Numbered from the stretch's first letter, positions 1 through 8,553 are shown. The stretch: DNA of 64,000 nucleotides from Dechloromonas sp. A34 (GCF_026261605.1 NZ_CP102486.1:3968001-4032000); one strand, 5' to 3'. Numbers and translations are program-made. The notes: generated by a model from the sequence alone, not told the origin.

Positions 1-1
1 T

Positions 2-172
2 AAGGGCTCGGGCATGGATGCCCTGGCCGGCCAGGAAAAAGCCAAAATCCTGCAAAAACTGGCCGAATTCAAGAGCGGCGACAAGCCCGCCTCGATCATG
101 CATCAGATCTCCAAGGGCTATACCGATGCCCAGCTCGATCTGATCGCCACCTACTTCGCCGCACAAAAATAA
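2..172 (+). CDS. fccA: cytochrome c subunit of flavocytochrome c sulfide dehydrogenase (C-terminal fragment)
   Basis: The reading frame is open from the window edge to a TAA at 170-172, so only the last 56 residues are seen. They form the end of a class I cytochrome c fold: a segment SIMHQISKGYTD, whose Met is the likely distal haem ligand, followed by a terminal helix LDLIATYFAAQK. The CXXCH motifs must lie upstream of the window. It ends 12 bases before the flavoprotein fccB, the usual fccA-fccB order, so it should be the electron-accepting cytochrome that docks FccB in the periplasm. A general c4/c553-type cytochrome is the alternative; position favours FccA. Confidence 0.75.
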   Translation, partial: KGSGMDALAGQEKAKILQKLAEFKSGDKPASIMHQISKGYTDAQLDLIATYFAAQK

Positions 173-184
173 GGGGACAACACC

Positions 185-1462
185 ATGATGCTCATGAAAA
201 GACGTGATTTCCTGAAGGTTGGCGCGGCAGCCGGTGCGCTGGCCTCCCTCTACGGCTGCGCCGGCGGCAACCAGGCGAGTGGCCATGTGGTCGTGGTCGG
301 CGGCGGTTATGGCGGGGCGACGGTGGCCAAGTACCTGCGCATGTGGAGCGAAGGCGGCGTTCAGGTCACCTTGATCGAACGCAATCCGACCTTCATCTCC
401 TGCCCGATATCCAATCTGGTCATCGGCGGCACCAAGACCATGGAAGACATCACCGTCAGCTATGACGGCTTGAAGAACAAATGGGGTGTCCGCGTCATCC
501 AGGGCGATGTGGTCGCGGTCGACGCCGCCAAGAAGACGGTTTCCCTGAAAGCCGGCGGCGCCATTTCCTACGACCGCCTGGTGCTATCCCCCGGCGTCGA
601 TTTCATGTGGGACCAGGTTCCCGGCCTCAACAACACCGAGGCCCAGGGCAAGATCCTCCACGCCTGGAAGGCCGGCGCTCAGACCGTCGCCCTGCGCAAG
701 CAATTGGAAAACATGAAGGACGGCGGCACCTACGCCATTTCCATCCCGAAAGCCCCCTACCGCTGCCCGCCCGGACCGTACGAGCGCGCCTGCCTGGTCG
801 CCAATTATTTCAAGCAGCACAAGCCCAAGTCCAAGGTCATCATCCTCGACGCCAACGAGGACGTGGTCTCCAAGAAGGGCCTGTTCACCAAGGCATGGAG
901 CGATCTCTACAAGGGCATCATCGAGTACCGCAACAACAGCGAACTCAAGGATGTCGAAGTCGCCAGCAACACCGCCGTGCTCGAGTTCGACAAGTTCAAG
1001 GCCGACGTGCTGAACGTCATTCCGCCGCACCGCGCCGGCGATATCGCCGCCAAGTCCGGGTTGAAGCTGATCAACAACCGCTGGGTGGACATCAACTGGC
1101 TATCCATGGAATCGACCAGCACACCGGGCGTCCATGTCCTTGGCGACGCCATCTTCCCGGCGCCGACCATGCCGAAATCCGGCCACATGGCCAACCAGCA
1201 CGGCAAGCTGGCGGCGGCAGCGATCCTCAACCTGCTCGCCGGCCAGGAACCGAATCCGGAACCGGTCGTCATGAACACCTGCTACAGCTTCGTCGATGCC
1301 AAGAACGTGATCCACGTTGCCTCGGTGCACCAGTACGATGCGGCGACCAAGGTCGTGCAGCCAGTCAAGGGAGCCGGCGGCGTCTCGGCCGCGCGCAACG
1401 AGCTGGAAGGCAAGGTGGCGATGGGCTGGGCGAAAAATATTTGGGCCGACATGCTGGCCTGA
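185..1462 (+). CDS. fccB: flavocytochrome c sulfide dehydrogenase, flavoprotein subunit (FccB/SoxF)
   Basis: This 425-residue FAD protein oxidises sulfide in the periplasm and passes electrons to the cytochrome subunit. A twin-arginine-type leader (KRRDFLK) and hydrophobic stretch precede the FAD-binding VVVGGGYGGA near residue 36. The two redox cysteines of the family are visible in RCPPGPYERA and NTCYS. The start at 185 has AAGGGG eight bases upstream; another ATG at 194 would give MKRRDF. The leader ends LYGC, which could be read as a lipobox, but Tyr at that place is unusual. It follows the fccA fragment by 12 bases and is closed by a strong terminator. Confidence 0.92.
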   Translation: MMLMKRRDFLKVGAAAGALASLYGCAGGNQASGHVVVVGGGYGGATVAKYLRMWSEGGVQVTLIERNPTFISCPISNLVIGGTKTMEDITVSYDGLKNKWGVRVIQGDVVAVDAAKKTVSLKAGGAISYDRLVLSPGVDFMWDQVPGLNNTEAQGKILHAWKAGAQTVALRKQLENMKDGGTYAISIPKAPYRCPPGPYERACLVANYFKQHKPKSKVIILDANEDVVSKKGLFTKAWSDLYKGIIEYRNNSELKDVEVASNTAVLEFDKFKADVLNVIPPHRAGDIAAKSGLKLINNRWVDINWLSMESTSTPGVHVLGDAIFPAPTMPKSGHMANQHGKLAAAAILNLLAGQEPNPEPVVMNTCYSFVDAKNVIHVASVHQYDAATKVVQPVKGAGGVSAARNELEGKVAMGWAKNIWADMLA

Positions 1463-1535
1463 CTCTGCTCGCGCCATAGGCACCGACGCCGGCTTGCCGC
1501 CGACCCGACGCCCGGCAATTCAGTCCGTGGTTTTC

Positions 1536-1563
1536 AAGCCGGGGTTCCGACCCCGGCTTTTTC
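1536..1563 (+). terminator. rho-independent terminator after fccB
   Basis: A perfect 10-bp stem AAGCCGGGGT / ACCCCGGCTT with a TCCG loop is followed by TTTTTC on the + strand. It lies 73 bases after the fccB stop. The - strand side lacks a T tract, so it should not serve the convergent chemoreceptor gene well. Confidence 0.9.
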
Positions 1564-1606
1564 ATTGCGCTGAGAAGGCACCACCCGGCCAGGCGATCGA
1601 CGAAAG

Positions 1607-3220
1607 CTAGACGGTGTAGCGTGCCGCCGCTTCACGCAAGCGAGCAGCGAGGCCCGCCAGTTCATTGGATAGAACGGCGCTTTCCTCCGCGCCGTGACTG
1701 TTCTTTTCGCTGATCTGGGCCACCAATTCCACCTGGCTCGCAATCTGGTTGCTGGCCTGCCCTTGCTCCCGTAATGCAGACGAGATGGATTTCACCTCGT
1801 CCTCGACGCGGGACACCCCCTCCTCAATACGTCCCACTGCGGCGTTGGCCTCATCGGCATGCGCAATGCTGGTGGCGACCTGGCTCACGGAAAACGCCAT
1901 GTGGTGCCCGGCGGTCTCGGTTGCCTGTTGAATTGCCGTAATTTTACTGGCGATGTCGCGGGTCGCCTGCGTGCTCCGCTCGGCAAGTTTGCGCACCTCG
2001 TCCGCGACGACCGCAAAGCCTCGCCCTTGCTCACCGGCTCTCGCCGCTTCGATCGCGGCGTTAAGTGCCAGTAAATTGGTCTGGTCGGCCACATCATGAA
2101 TGATCTGGACGATGAATGAAATTTCCTGTGAGGCCTGCTCCAGCACCTTGATGGCTGCTGCGGTTTCCTGAATTCCGCTGCCGATGTCGCGAATCTTGCC
2201 GATCGTCTGCACGATCACATCCCCCCCGGCATGCGCCGCCAGATCCGAGGCTTGCGCCGCATCGGCCAAGGCCTGGGCATTGTCGGCAACCTGATTGATA
2301 CTCACCGTCAATTGCTCGACCGTGGCGGCCATGCTCGAAGCGGATTCCGACTCATTGACCGAAGATCCGGCAACCTCTTGCGCCGCCGATGCCAGGTGGG
2401 TGGCCGCCTCCGTCATTTCCTTGATCGCGCCCATGAACTCGCGCAGCGTCTCGCGCATCGCTGCCGTGAGATGGTCCACCGCAGCCGCGACATCCGCGAC
2501 TTCGTCCTTGCCTGCGATGCCGATCGGGTGAGTGAAGTCCCGGGACTCCACGACATGGATCACCGCATTGCGCATCGTCTCGAGCCGCACCACCACGGTG
2601 CGATAGAGCATGATGCCCATGACGATGCCGATTGCGGCGGCCAACCCCAGGGTGACGAGCAACTGGATATTGGCCGACCTCCGTATTTCGACCGCCTGGG
2701 CGCGCAACTGGTCGCTGCTGACCACGCTGTCCTCGACAATTTTGTCGATCGTCGGCAAAAGGCTGCGAAAAGCCTTGCGCTGTTCGTTCCGAAAATAAGC
2801 CAATGCCAGCTCCTTCTCATCGGCGCGGACCAATTGCACCAACCGGTCATGAGTCTGCATGTAGACATTGAAGGCTTGGCGGTAGTCGGCCAGCAGCTTG
2901 TGCTGCTCGTCACGCACAATCAACTTTTCATACAGCCCCTCGAATTTCTTCAAGGCATCCAGATTTTGCTTTTGACGCCCGAGTGTCTCGTCGATCTCTT
3001 CCGGCGAGCGAATGATCAGAAGCTGGGTTTCCCGATTGCGAAAATCGATGGCCTCGGCGCGCATGGCACCGGAATATCGAACCGAAGGTAATTCGCTTTC
3101 TCCAAGGTGATCGGCCACATTCCCGACCTTGGCCAGTTGCAGGAAGGCAATCCCGCTGCCGCCGAAAATAAGAATCAGGAAAGCGGTGATAGCCAGGACA
3201 ACTTTACGTGCGATTGACAT
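1607..3220 (-). CDS. methyl-accepting chemotaxis protein
   Basis: This 537-residue transmembrane chemoreceptor has a TM helix at about 9-28, a helical periplasmic ligand domain of roughly 155 residues that looks like a four-helix bundle, a second TM at about 188-210, a HAMP domain, and a long cytoplasmic coiled coil. The hairpin tip that contacts CheA/CheW is recognisable as [19 protein letters not shown] and is followed by [18 protein letters not shown]. The C terminus ends AARYTV without a CheR-binding pentapeptide. The ligand cannot be read from sequence. Its place between fccB and a cytochrome c4 suggests, by inference only, taxis toward sulfur compounds or redox conditions. Confidence 0.93.
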   Translation of the reverse strand: MSIARKVVLAITAFLILIFGGSGIAFLQLAKVGNVADHLGESELPSVRYSGAMRAEAIDFRNRETQLLIIRSPEEIDETLGRQKQNLDALKKFEGLYEKLIVRDEQHKLLADYRQAFNVYMQTHDRLVQLVRADEKELALAYFRNEQRKAFRSLLPTIDKIVEDSVVSSDQLRAQAVEIRRSANIQLLVTLGLAAAIGIVMGIMLYRTVVVRLETMRNAVIHVVESRDFTHPIGIAGKDEVADVAAAVDHLTAAMRETLREFMGAIKEMTEAATHLASAAQEVAGSSVNESESASSMAATVEQLTVSINQVADNAQALADAAQASDLAAHAGGDVIVQTIGKIRDIGSGIQETAAAIKVLEQASQEISFIVQIIHDVADQTNLLALNAAIEAARAGEQGRGFAVVADEVRKLAERSTQATRDIASKITAIQQATETAGHHMAFSVSQVATSIAHADEANAAVGRIEEGVSRVEDEVKSISSALREQGQASNQIASQVELVAQISEKNSHGAEESAVLSNELAGLAARLREAAARYTV

Positions 3221-3320
3221 GACACCCTCCCTTTGGTGCTCTGCACGATGCAGACAATTTCAGTCTAGACGCAAATACACAAATTACCTGGATCAGATAC
3301 CCATGATTGAAAGGGGATGA

Positions 3321-3521
3321 CCGGCGCTTCCGATTGGTCTTCCATCTCCGGGCGATGGCCCGCTCGAGCCCCTCCGTTTTTTATTTTTGTCCGGTTCTGG
3401 CTGGCCCCCTGGCGGTGAACCCGGCAAACGCCCGATCGGCCGCGCCGCACTCGTCGACAGCAACGTGCTCGAGCAGGATGTCGCCGAGATTGCGGCGATC
3501 AAAGGCGCCGGGTTCAGTTAA
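3321..3521 (+). pseudogene. possible 3' remnant of a coding sequence
   Basis: In the 293-base gap between the chemoreceptor and cytochrome c4 genes, the + frame ending at TAA 3519-3521 is open for 66 codons with no ATG. Its last 35 codons have the high GC3 of the neighbouring genes and read like a genuine protein end (ALVDSNVLEQDVAEIAAIKG). The frame is closed upstream by TGA at 3318. I do not recognise the family. A chance open frame is a real alternative. Its stop overlaps the end of the convergent cytochrome gene. Nothing else is apparent in 3221-3513. Confidence 0.25.
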
Positions 3522-4131
3522 GCGTTGCGATGTACTCGGCCACGGCATGGGTTTCCAGCTCCGACAGCTTGGAGGCCACGGTATGCATAACGGCGTTGTC
3601 GTTGGTCCGCTCACGGCGGTTGAACTGTTTGAGCTGGTCTTCGATGTAGCGCGGGTGCTGGCCGGCCAGACGCGGCAACTGCGGCGTTCCCAGGCCCTTC
3701 TCGCCATGGCAGCTGGCGCAGCTCGGCAGGCCGGTAAATTGATTGCCCCGGTTGAAGACGTACTTGCCGACCCCCAGCAGTTCGGCATCCCTGACTGGCC
3801 GCGCGCCGACCTTCTTGTTCTGGAAGAAGGCCCCGAGCGCCTTCATCTCGGTCGGCGTCAGCTCTTCCGCCTGCGGTTTCATGGTGTCGCTCTTGCGCTT
3901 GCCGGATTGAAAATCGCTGAGCTGCTTGGCGATGTAGTCGGCATGCTGGCCGGCCAGGCGCGGAAAGACCGGGCTGGCGGACTCCCCTTCCAGACCGTGG
4001 CAGAGAAAGCAGCGGCCGCCCACGATCTCTTCGGCGCGGGCCAGATCGACCGGTTCGGCAGCGCCGGCCGCAGCACCGAGCAGCGCTGCGACCGCCCCAA
4101 TGCCGAACAACAATGTTTTTTTGCCGCTCAT
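3514..4131 (-). CDS. dihaem cytochrome c4
   Basis: This 205-residue periplasmic electron carrier has a signal peptide ending near AAGAA and two haem-binding motifs, CFLCH at about 41-45 and CASCH at about 138-142. Each half carries the internal LAGQH-x-x-Y-I repeat typical of c4. Candidate Met ligands lie in SDTMKP and NAVMHT. Size and the two-domain repeat match cytochrome c4, which usually delivers electrons to terminal oxidases. It is divergent from the SoxH-like gene across a 142-base AT-rich region with a palindrome, so the two may share control. Electron acceptance from FccAB is an inference from proximity. Confidence 0.9.
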   Translation of the reverse strand: MSGKKTLLFGIGAVAALLGAAAGAAEPVDLARAEEIVGGRCFLCHGLEGESASPVFPRLAGQHADYIAKQLSDFQSGKRKSDTMKPQAEELTPTEMKALGAFFQNKKVGARPVRDAELLGVGKYVFNRGNQFTGLPSCASCHGEKGLGTPQLPRLAGQHPRYIEDQLKQFNRRERTNDNAVMHTVASKLSELETHAVAEYIATLN

Positions 4132-4151
4132 TTGCGCACTCCTTCCACTGA

Positions 4152-4184
4152 CGAATTATTGGTACATTATTAAATGATAATTCG
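4152..4184. promoter_or_regulatory. candidate operator between divergent cytochrome c4 and soxH-like genes
   Basis: An 8-bp inverted repeat, CGAATTAT (4152-4159) and ATAATTCG (4177-4184), sits in the divergent intergenic region. Inside it lies a second dyad, ATTAT-TAAATG-ATAAT (4166-4181). The region is much more AT-rich than its surroundings. The layout fits a dimeric repressor controlling both directions, for example an ArsR-type thiol/sulfide regulator, but no regulator gene is in the window and the identity is a guess. Confidence 0.35.
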
Positions 4185-4273
4185 CTTACACTGAGCTTTC
4201 AAAGCCTGCCAGATTACCGGCCAGGCGCCCCGCAATGGCGCAAGGATAGTGCCAAACGAGACAGGAGCCCCCA

Positions 4274-5284
4274 ATGAATCGACGCCGTTTTCTCCAGCAT
4301 TCCGCCGCCTTTTCGGCCCTGGGGGCACTCGAGTTCGCCCCTTGGCAAACGCTTGCCGCCGTCGCCCGTGAAGTCGATGACTTCGTTCGCGGGCCCGCCG
4401 TCAAGGATCACCCGCTGCGCCAGATAGCACCGCATGTCTGGATGATCTTTTCGCCGGACGGTTTCCCGACGCCGGAAAATCAGGGAATGATGTGCAACAT
4501 CACTTTCGTCGACACCGCCAAGGGGCTGGTCGTCGTCGATACCGGCGCTTCGGTGCAGATCGGCGAAATGGCCATACGGCAGATCCGGAAGAAATTCAAG
4601 AAACCGGTCGTCGCTGTCATCAATACCCACTATCACGGTGACCACTGGCTGGGCAACCATGCCTATGTCGAGGCCTACGGCGATGCCCTGCCGCTCTATT
4701 CCCACCCCGGCACCATCCGGGCGATCGAGGGAGTCCAGGGCAAGCTGTGGCGCACCCTGATGGAGCAGTGGACCAATCAGGCAACCCTCGGCACCCGCGT
4801 TGTGCCGCCCCAACTGCCACTGGAGAACGGGGCCGAACTGAAATTCGGCGATGTCACGCTGCGCATCCATCATCTCGGCGTCGTGCACACCCCTTACGAT
4901 CTCTGCGTCGAGGTGCTCGAAGATCGCGTGATGCTGATTGGCGATGTCGCCATGGACCGCCGCATCGCCAATATGGACGACGGTTCCTACGTCGGGACAC
5001 TGAAGGCCTACGACACGCTGGAAAAAACCGGCAGCCGCATCTGGCTGCCCGGCCACGGCGAACCCGGCGCTAAGGTTCTGCAATGGAACCGCGAACTGTT
5101 CGAAGGCATCTACCGGACCTGCGAACGCGCCATCCGGGATGGCCTGCCGCTCGAGGAAGCCAAGCCCCTGGTCCTCAAGGATCCGCGCGTTGCCAGCCGG
5201 GCCCGAGATACCAAGGGCTTCGAGAGCAATATCGGCAAGTACGTCAACCTGGCCTTCCTCGAAGCCGAGGCCGCCGGTTTCTGA
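4274..5284 (+). CDS. SoxH-like periplasmic metallo-beta-lactamase-fold hydrolase
   Basis: This 336-residue protein begins with a twin-arginine leader (NRRRFLQ). It has the metal-binding motif HYHGDH at about 119-124, a further His in HTPYD, the bridging Asp in LIGDVAMD and the final His in LPGHGEP. It is therefore a probable two-zinc MBL-fold hydrolase exported folded. The ATG at 4274 has AGGAG nine bases upstream. It is followed at 45 bases by a small cytochrome c and then a thioredoxin-fold protein, a trio seen around sox genes where MBL proteins are called SoxH. Members of quinoprotein-linked MBL families look similar, so the substrate is unknown. Confidence 0.8.
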   Translation: MNRRRFLQHSAAFSALGALEFAPWQTLAAVAREVDDFVRGPAVKDHPLRQIAPHVWMIFSPDGFPTPENQGMMCNITFVDTAKGLVVVDTGASVQIGEMAIRQIRKKFKKPVVAVINTHYHGDHWLGNHAYVEAYGDALPLYSHPGTIRAIEGVQGKLWRTLMEQWTNQATLGTRVVPPQLPLENGAELKFGDVTLRIHHLGVVHTPYDLCVEVLEDRVMLIGDVAMDRRIANMDDGSYVGTLKAYDTLEKTGSRIWLPGHGEPGAKVLQWNRELFEGIYRTCERAIRDGLPLEEAKPLVLKDPRVASRARDTKGFESNIGKYVNLAFLEAEAAGF

Positions 5285-5329
5285 GCCTTTCCCGCCCCCC
5301 ACCATCACCACCCAGCATCAGGAGACATC

Positions 5330-5641
5330 ATGCGCCTGCCCATCACCGCATTCATCGCCCTGCTCGCCTTGCCAGCCCTGGCCGAGGAACCCTGGGGCAA
5401 GGTCGATCTTGATGCAGCCAAACCGCTGCATGACAAGGCCTGCCAAAGCTGCCACACGAAGATGTATGGCGGCGACGGAAGCAAAATGTACACCCGCGAT
5501 GGCCGCATGCTGTCGAACCAGCTGGAACTGCTGCAACGCGTCGCATCCTGCAACGCGATGGTCAGCGCCGGCTGGTTCCCCGAGGAGGAAGGCAGTGTCG
5601 CGGCCTGGTTGAACAAACACTATTACCACTTTGAAAACTGA
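5330..5641 (+). CDS. small monohaem cytochrome c
   Basis: The 103-residue precursor has a signal peptide cleaved near ALA-EEP and one haem motif, CQSCH at 38-42. The end of the protein carries SCNAMVSAGWFPEEE and then a helix finishing LNKHYYHF. This C-terminal Cys-x-x-W pattern recurs in a family of small high-GC proteobacterial cytochromes and recalls the Asn-ligated SHP haem proteins, but that comparison is from memory. AGGAG precedes the ATG by six bases. The downstream thioredoxin-fold gene starts within the last codons of this gene, so the two are translationally linked. It probably shuttles electrons for the adjacent periplasmic enzymes. Confidence 0.85.
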   Translation: MRLPITAFIALLALPALAEEPWGKVDLDAAKPLHDKACQSCHTKMYGGDGSKMYTRDGRMLSNQLELLQRVASCNAMVSAGWFPEEEGSVAAWLNKHYYHFEN

Positions 5642-6137
5642 GTTCCGGCACCGCACCCGTGGTGCGAAAAACACCGTCCTCGCCCTTCTGCTCCTGGCCT
5701 GCAGTATGCTGCCGGCGCCGGGATTCGGCGCCGAGCTGCCGCCCGCCGTGGATTTGCGCAACGAGGCCAAACAGGCCTTCCGCCAGGGCGGGCCGTTGAT
5801 CATTCTGTTCAGCCGTGATGACTGCAAATACTGTGCAACGGTCAAGCGCGACTATCTGAAACCGCTGGCCAGCCACCCGCGCTATCGCACCTGGGTGCTG
5901 GTCCGCCAGATCAACCAGGACAGTTCGGCCGCCCTGATCGATTTCCGCGGGGAAGCGACCACCCACGGCGGCTTTGCTGATCGCGAAAAGATCAAACTGT
6001 TTCCGGTCGTCGCCTTTTACGGTCCGGAGGGGAAGCGCCTGGCTGCCCCGATCGTCGGCGCCCGGCTTCCCGACTTCTACCAGAGCTACCTGGACGACGC
6101 CATCGAGCAGTCAATCGCCGCGCTGCGCGGCCGTTAG
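5631..6137 (+). CDS. periplasmic thioredoxin-fold protein (SoxW-like)
   Basis: This 168-residue protein has an N-terminal hydrophobic export signal (VLALLLLACSMLPAP), a redox motif DDCKYC with cysteines at 65 and 68, and a cis-proline segment KLFPVVAF. It belongs to the SoxW/thioredoxin_2 group of periplasmic thiol-disulfide proteins. The start is a TTG at 5631 overlapping the stop region of the preceding cytochrome by 11 bases; no in-frame ATG or GTG precedes the signal peptide, so coupling rather than a Shine-Dalgarno sequence seems to drive it. It overlaps the convergent permease gene by 27 bases. The likely role is reducing or maintaining thiols of the sulfur-oxidation proteins. Confidence 0.82.
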   Translation: MKTEFRHRTRGAKNTVLALLLLACSMLPAPGFGAELPPAVDLRNEAKQAFRQGGPLIILFSRDDCKYCATVKRDYLKPLASHPRYRTWVLVRQINQDSSAALIDFRGEATTHGGFADREKIKLFPVVAFYGPEGKRLAAPIVGARLPDFYQSYLDDAIEQSIAALRGR

Positions 6138-7022
6138 GGCGCATCCGGCCTGGCGCGTCTGGCGCAGGGCCAGACTTTCGTTGGCGACCAGGGCGAGCAG
6201 AACCAGGCCACCGCCGAGCAGCACGCTGGCCGACGGTTGCTCGCCGGCTCCCAGCCAGGCCCAGGCCACCCCGAAAACCACCTCGAGCAGGGCGAGCAGC
6301 GCGATTTCCGGGGCCGGCAGTTCGCGGCTCAGGCGCACCATCAACAGACAAGGAACCGCCAGTTGCACCATGCCGAGCAGCGCGAGCAGACCCAGATCAT
6401 GGCTGGAAGCCTCAAATGGCCAGGCCAGGGGCAGGGTTGCGCAGGCCGACAACAGAGCGCCGATCAGCACCGCGGGCAGCATGTCCTGCGTCTTCGTCGG
6501 ATCCGCACCGGCATGTTGCAGGACGGTCAGATTGATCGCCCCGGCCAGCGGCACGGCAAAGGCGACCAGCGAGCCGAGCAGCGAAGCCCCCTCGCCGGCC
6601 TGGGTGCCAAACATCCAGGCGATACCGCCTCCCGCCACGACAATCGCCAGCCAGCTGCGGAGCGGAAGAACGTGACCGAGAAATAGCCGCGAAAACAAGG
6701 CGGTCAGCACCGGACTGAGCGCCATGGTGACCAGCACGTTGGCCACCGAGGTCAGGGTCAGCGCCACCATGAAAGCGGTGTACATCACCGCCCAGCAGAC
6801 CCCGGAGATCCAGACTGCCCGCCCGCCATGGACCAGCCCCGACCACAGGGCGGGACCGCGCAGCCAGCCGAGGGCGACGACCAGCGCCAGGGCATTGAAG
6901 GCGCTGCGCCAGAAGGTGACCTCGAAGCTGCGCGCCGCATCGAGATGCCGCGTGACCACCCCCGCCACGCTCCACAGCAGCGTCACCAGCACCATCAGTG
7001 CCACGGCGCGCCGATGGGTCAT
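6111..7022 (-). CDS. EamA/DMT-family permease
   Basis: This 303-residue integral membrane protein has about ten hydrophobic helices arranged as two EamA repeats, the second beginning near residue 155. The first helix contains LLWSVAGVVTRHL, a typical DMT opening. Such proteins export or import metabolites such as amino acids or purines, and the substrate is not deducible. It lies just downstream of rlmB on the same strand (22-base gap) and overlaps the convergent thioredoxin-fold gene at its 3' end. No regulatory site is evident. Confidence 0.88.
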   Translation of the reverse strand: MTHRRAVALMVLVTLLWSVAGVVTRHLDAARSFEVTFWRSAFNALALVVALGWLRGPALWSGLVHGGRAVWISGVCWAVMYTAFMVALTLTSVANVLVTMALSPVLTALFSRLFLGHVLPLRSWLAIVVAGGGIAWMFGTQAGEGASLLGSLVAFAVPLAGAINLTVLQHAGADPTKTQDMLPAVLIGALLSACATLPLAWPFEASSHDLGLLALLGMVQLAVPCLLMVRLSRELPAPEIALLALLEVVFGVAWAWLGAGEQPSASVLLGGGLVLLALVANESLALRQTRQAGCALTAAQRGD

Positions 7023-7044
7023 CAGGCGAACCCCGTCGCCGCGA

Positions 7045-7776
7045 TCAGGCGCGACGGCGACGCGCTTCGTAAAGACAGACGCCGGCCGCCACCGAAACGT
7101 TCAGGCTCTCTACCGAGCCATGCATCGGGATGCTCACCAACTGGTCGCAGGTTTCCCGCGTCAGCCGGCGCATGCCCTCGCCTTCGGCGCCCAGCACCCA
7201 GGCCGTGGCGACCGGCCACTCGGCAGCATAGAGATCGCGCTCGGCTTCGCCGGCTGTACCGATTACCCAGATCTCGCGCTCCTGCAACTCGCGCAGGGTC
7301 CGCGCCAGGTTGGTCACCATCACGTAGGGCACGGTCTCGGCGGCACCGCTGGCGGTTTTCATTGCCACATCCGTCAAGCCGGCGGCCCGGTCCTTCGGCG
7401 CGATCACGGCATGGACGCCGACGGCATCGGCGACGCGCAGGCAGGCACCGAGATTGCGCGGATCAGTAATACCGTCGAGCACAAGCAGAAAGGCTGGTTC
7501 TTCCAGCGTATCGAGAACGTCGTCGAGATGGGCCAGCTTGCGCCCGCCCTCGACGCGAGCGATAACGCCCTGGTGCTTGGCACCCGGCGCCATGGCATCC
7601 AGCCGCTTGCCGTCGCTGGCCAGAATCTTGATGCCTTGCAACTCGGCATGGGCGAGCAGATCGCGGGCGCGCGTATCCTGGCGGGAGGCATCGACAAAAA
7701 TTTCCTTAAGCGCAGCGGGATCATGGCGCAACTTGGCGGTGACGGCATGGAAGCCGTAAATCAGGCGGGACGACAT
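7045..7776 (-). CDS. rlmB: 23S rRNA (guanosine-2'-O)-methyltransferase RlmB
   Basis: This 243-residue SPOUT-class enzyme methylates the ribose of G2251 in the 23S rRNA P loop using S-adenosylmethionine. The N-terminal substrate-binding domain starts LIYGFHAVTAKL. The knotted SAM domain shows DGITDPRNLGACLR, LGAEGEGMRRL and the motif SIPMHGSVESLNVSVA near the end. Length matches RlmB. In related bacteria rlmB follows rnr directly; here a hemerythrin gene lies between them. ATG start at 7776. Confidence 0.95.
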   Translation of the reverse strand: MSSRLIYGFHAVTAKLRHDPAALKEIFVDASRQDTRARDLLAHAELQGIKILASDGKRLDAMAPGAKHQGVIARVEGGRKLAHLDDVLDTLEEPAFLLVLDGITDPRNLGACLRVADAVGVHAVIAPKDRAAGLTDVAMKTASGAAETVPYVMVTNLARTLRELQEREIWVIGTAGEAERDLYAAEWPVATAWVLGAEGEGMRRLTRETCDQLVSIPMHGSVESLNVSVAAGVCLYEARRRRA

Positions 7777-7853
7777 GGCAGCTTTCAGTAAGACAAGGCG
7801 CGAATTTTACCGCGCCAGGCATCAGGTCAGAACCCGGCCCCGAGGAGGGGCCA

Positions 7854-8423
7854 TCAACGCGCGTTTGGGTTGATCTGACGGAGGACGGAGTCTTCGCGCT
7901 CGACCCAGTGCACCAGCTGCATGTCATGCAGCGCAATATGATTGATGATCCAGCGGGAGAGCAGGCAATCGAGTTCGCGGATCAGCCCGACGTTGTTCAT
8001 CGGATCAAGCGCCGCGACAATTTCCTGCACTTTGCCGGAAATCGCCGCGTGGTCCTCCATATGTGCCTCACAGAGTTCGCGATCGACCAGTTTCAGCAAC
8101 GAATCCCGCATGATGGCTTCTTCGGTCTTGAAGTGATCGAGAACGAAGGAAAGGACATCGCCGAGCATGGCCACGAGTTGCATTTCGCAATGTTTGCGTG
8201 CCGACTCCTGGCAATTGCCGCAATGCGGGCAATTGACTTGATCGACGCATATCCGGCGCAAGCCGGATATGCTGGAGAGCAGGAGGCGGTGTTCGGCATC
8301 GATGACCTGATGCCCTGTAACCAGCTCAGGCGGCAGGTCGACATTCGCCAACCAGCCATCTGGTTCTTTGGTGGCCATCGCCACCGGTGCTTCCGCCATC
8401 AAGTGCAAACCGTGATCTGCCAT
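7854..8423 (-). CDS. bacteriohemerythrin-like protein with a cysteine cluster
   Basis: This 189-residue protein has the di-iron ligand pattern of the hemerythrin four-helix bundle: GHQVIDAEH at about 37-45, DHFKTEE at 96-102, EAHMEDH at 119-125 and HIALHD at 162-167. Between the first two helices it carries cysteines at 59, 65, 68, 71 and 79 (including CPHCGNC), which ordinary bacteriohemerythrins lack. It should bind oxygen, NO or a related ligand; the cysteine loop may bind a metal or form a redox switch, which is inference. No signal peptide or membrane helix is visible, so it is cytoplasmic. It interrupts the usual rnr-rlmB pairing. Confidence 0.85.
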   Translation of the reverse strand: MADHGLHLMAEAPVAMATKEPDGWLANVDLPPELVTGHQVIDAEHRLLLSSISGLRRICVDQVNCPHCGNCQESARKHCEMQLVAMLGDVLSFVLDHFKTEEAIMRDSLLKLVDRELCEAHMEDHAAISGKVQEIVAALDPMNNVGLIRELDCLLSRWIINHIALHDMQLVHWVEREDSVLRQINPNAR

Positions 8424-8553
8424 CGCTGCCCCGCACCCTCGGAAAACCTAATATTCTAGAGCAATATTTCAAACCTGAATCAGAAATACCGTTGTTTTCA
8501 AGGAATATTCGGCCGGTTTTCCGACAGCGCACACGCCATCGCGATCTTCAGAC

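Noticed and set aside
481..1479. 332-codon frame overlapping fccB
   Set aside because: It is a frame-shifted shadow rich in Arg/Pro/Gln; the fccB frame has all catalytic motifs.
6111..6137. Possible frame error at the thioredoxin/permease 3' overlap
   Set aside because: Both proteins end normally; a 27-base convergent overlap is plausible and needs no correction.
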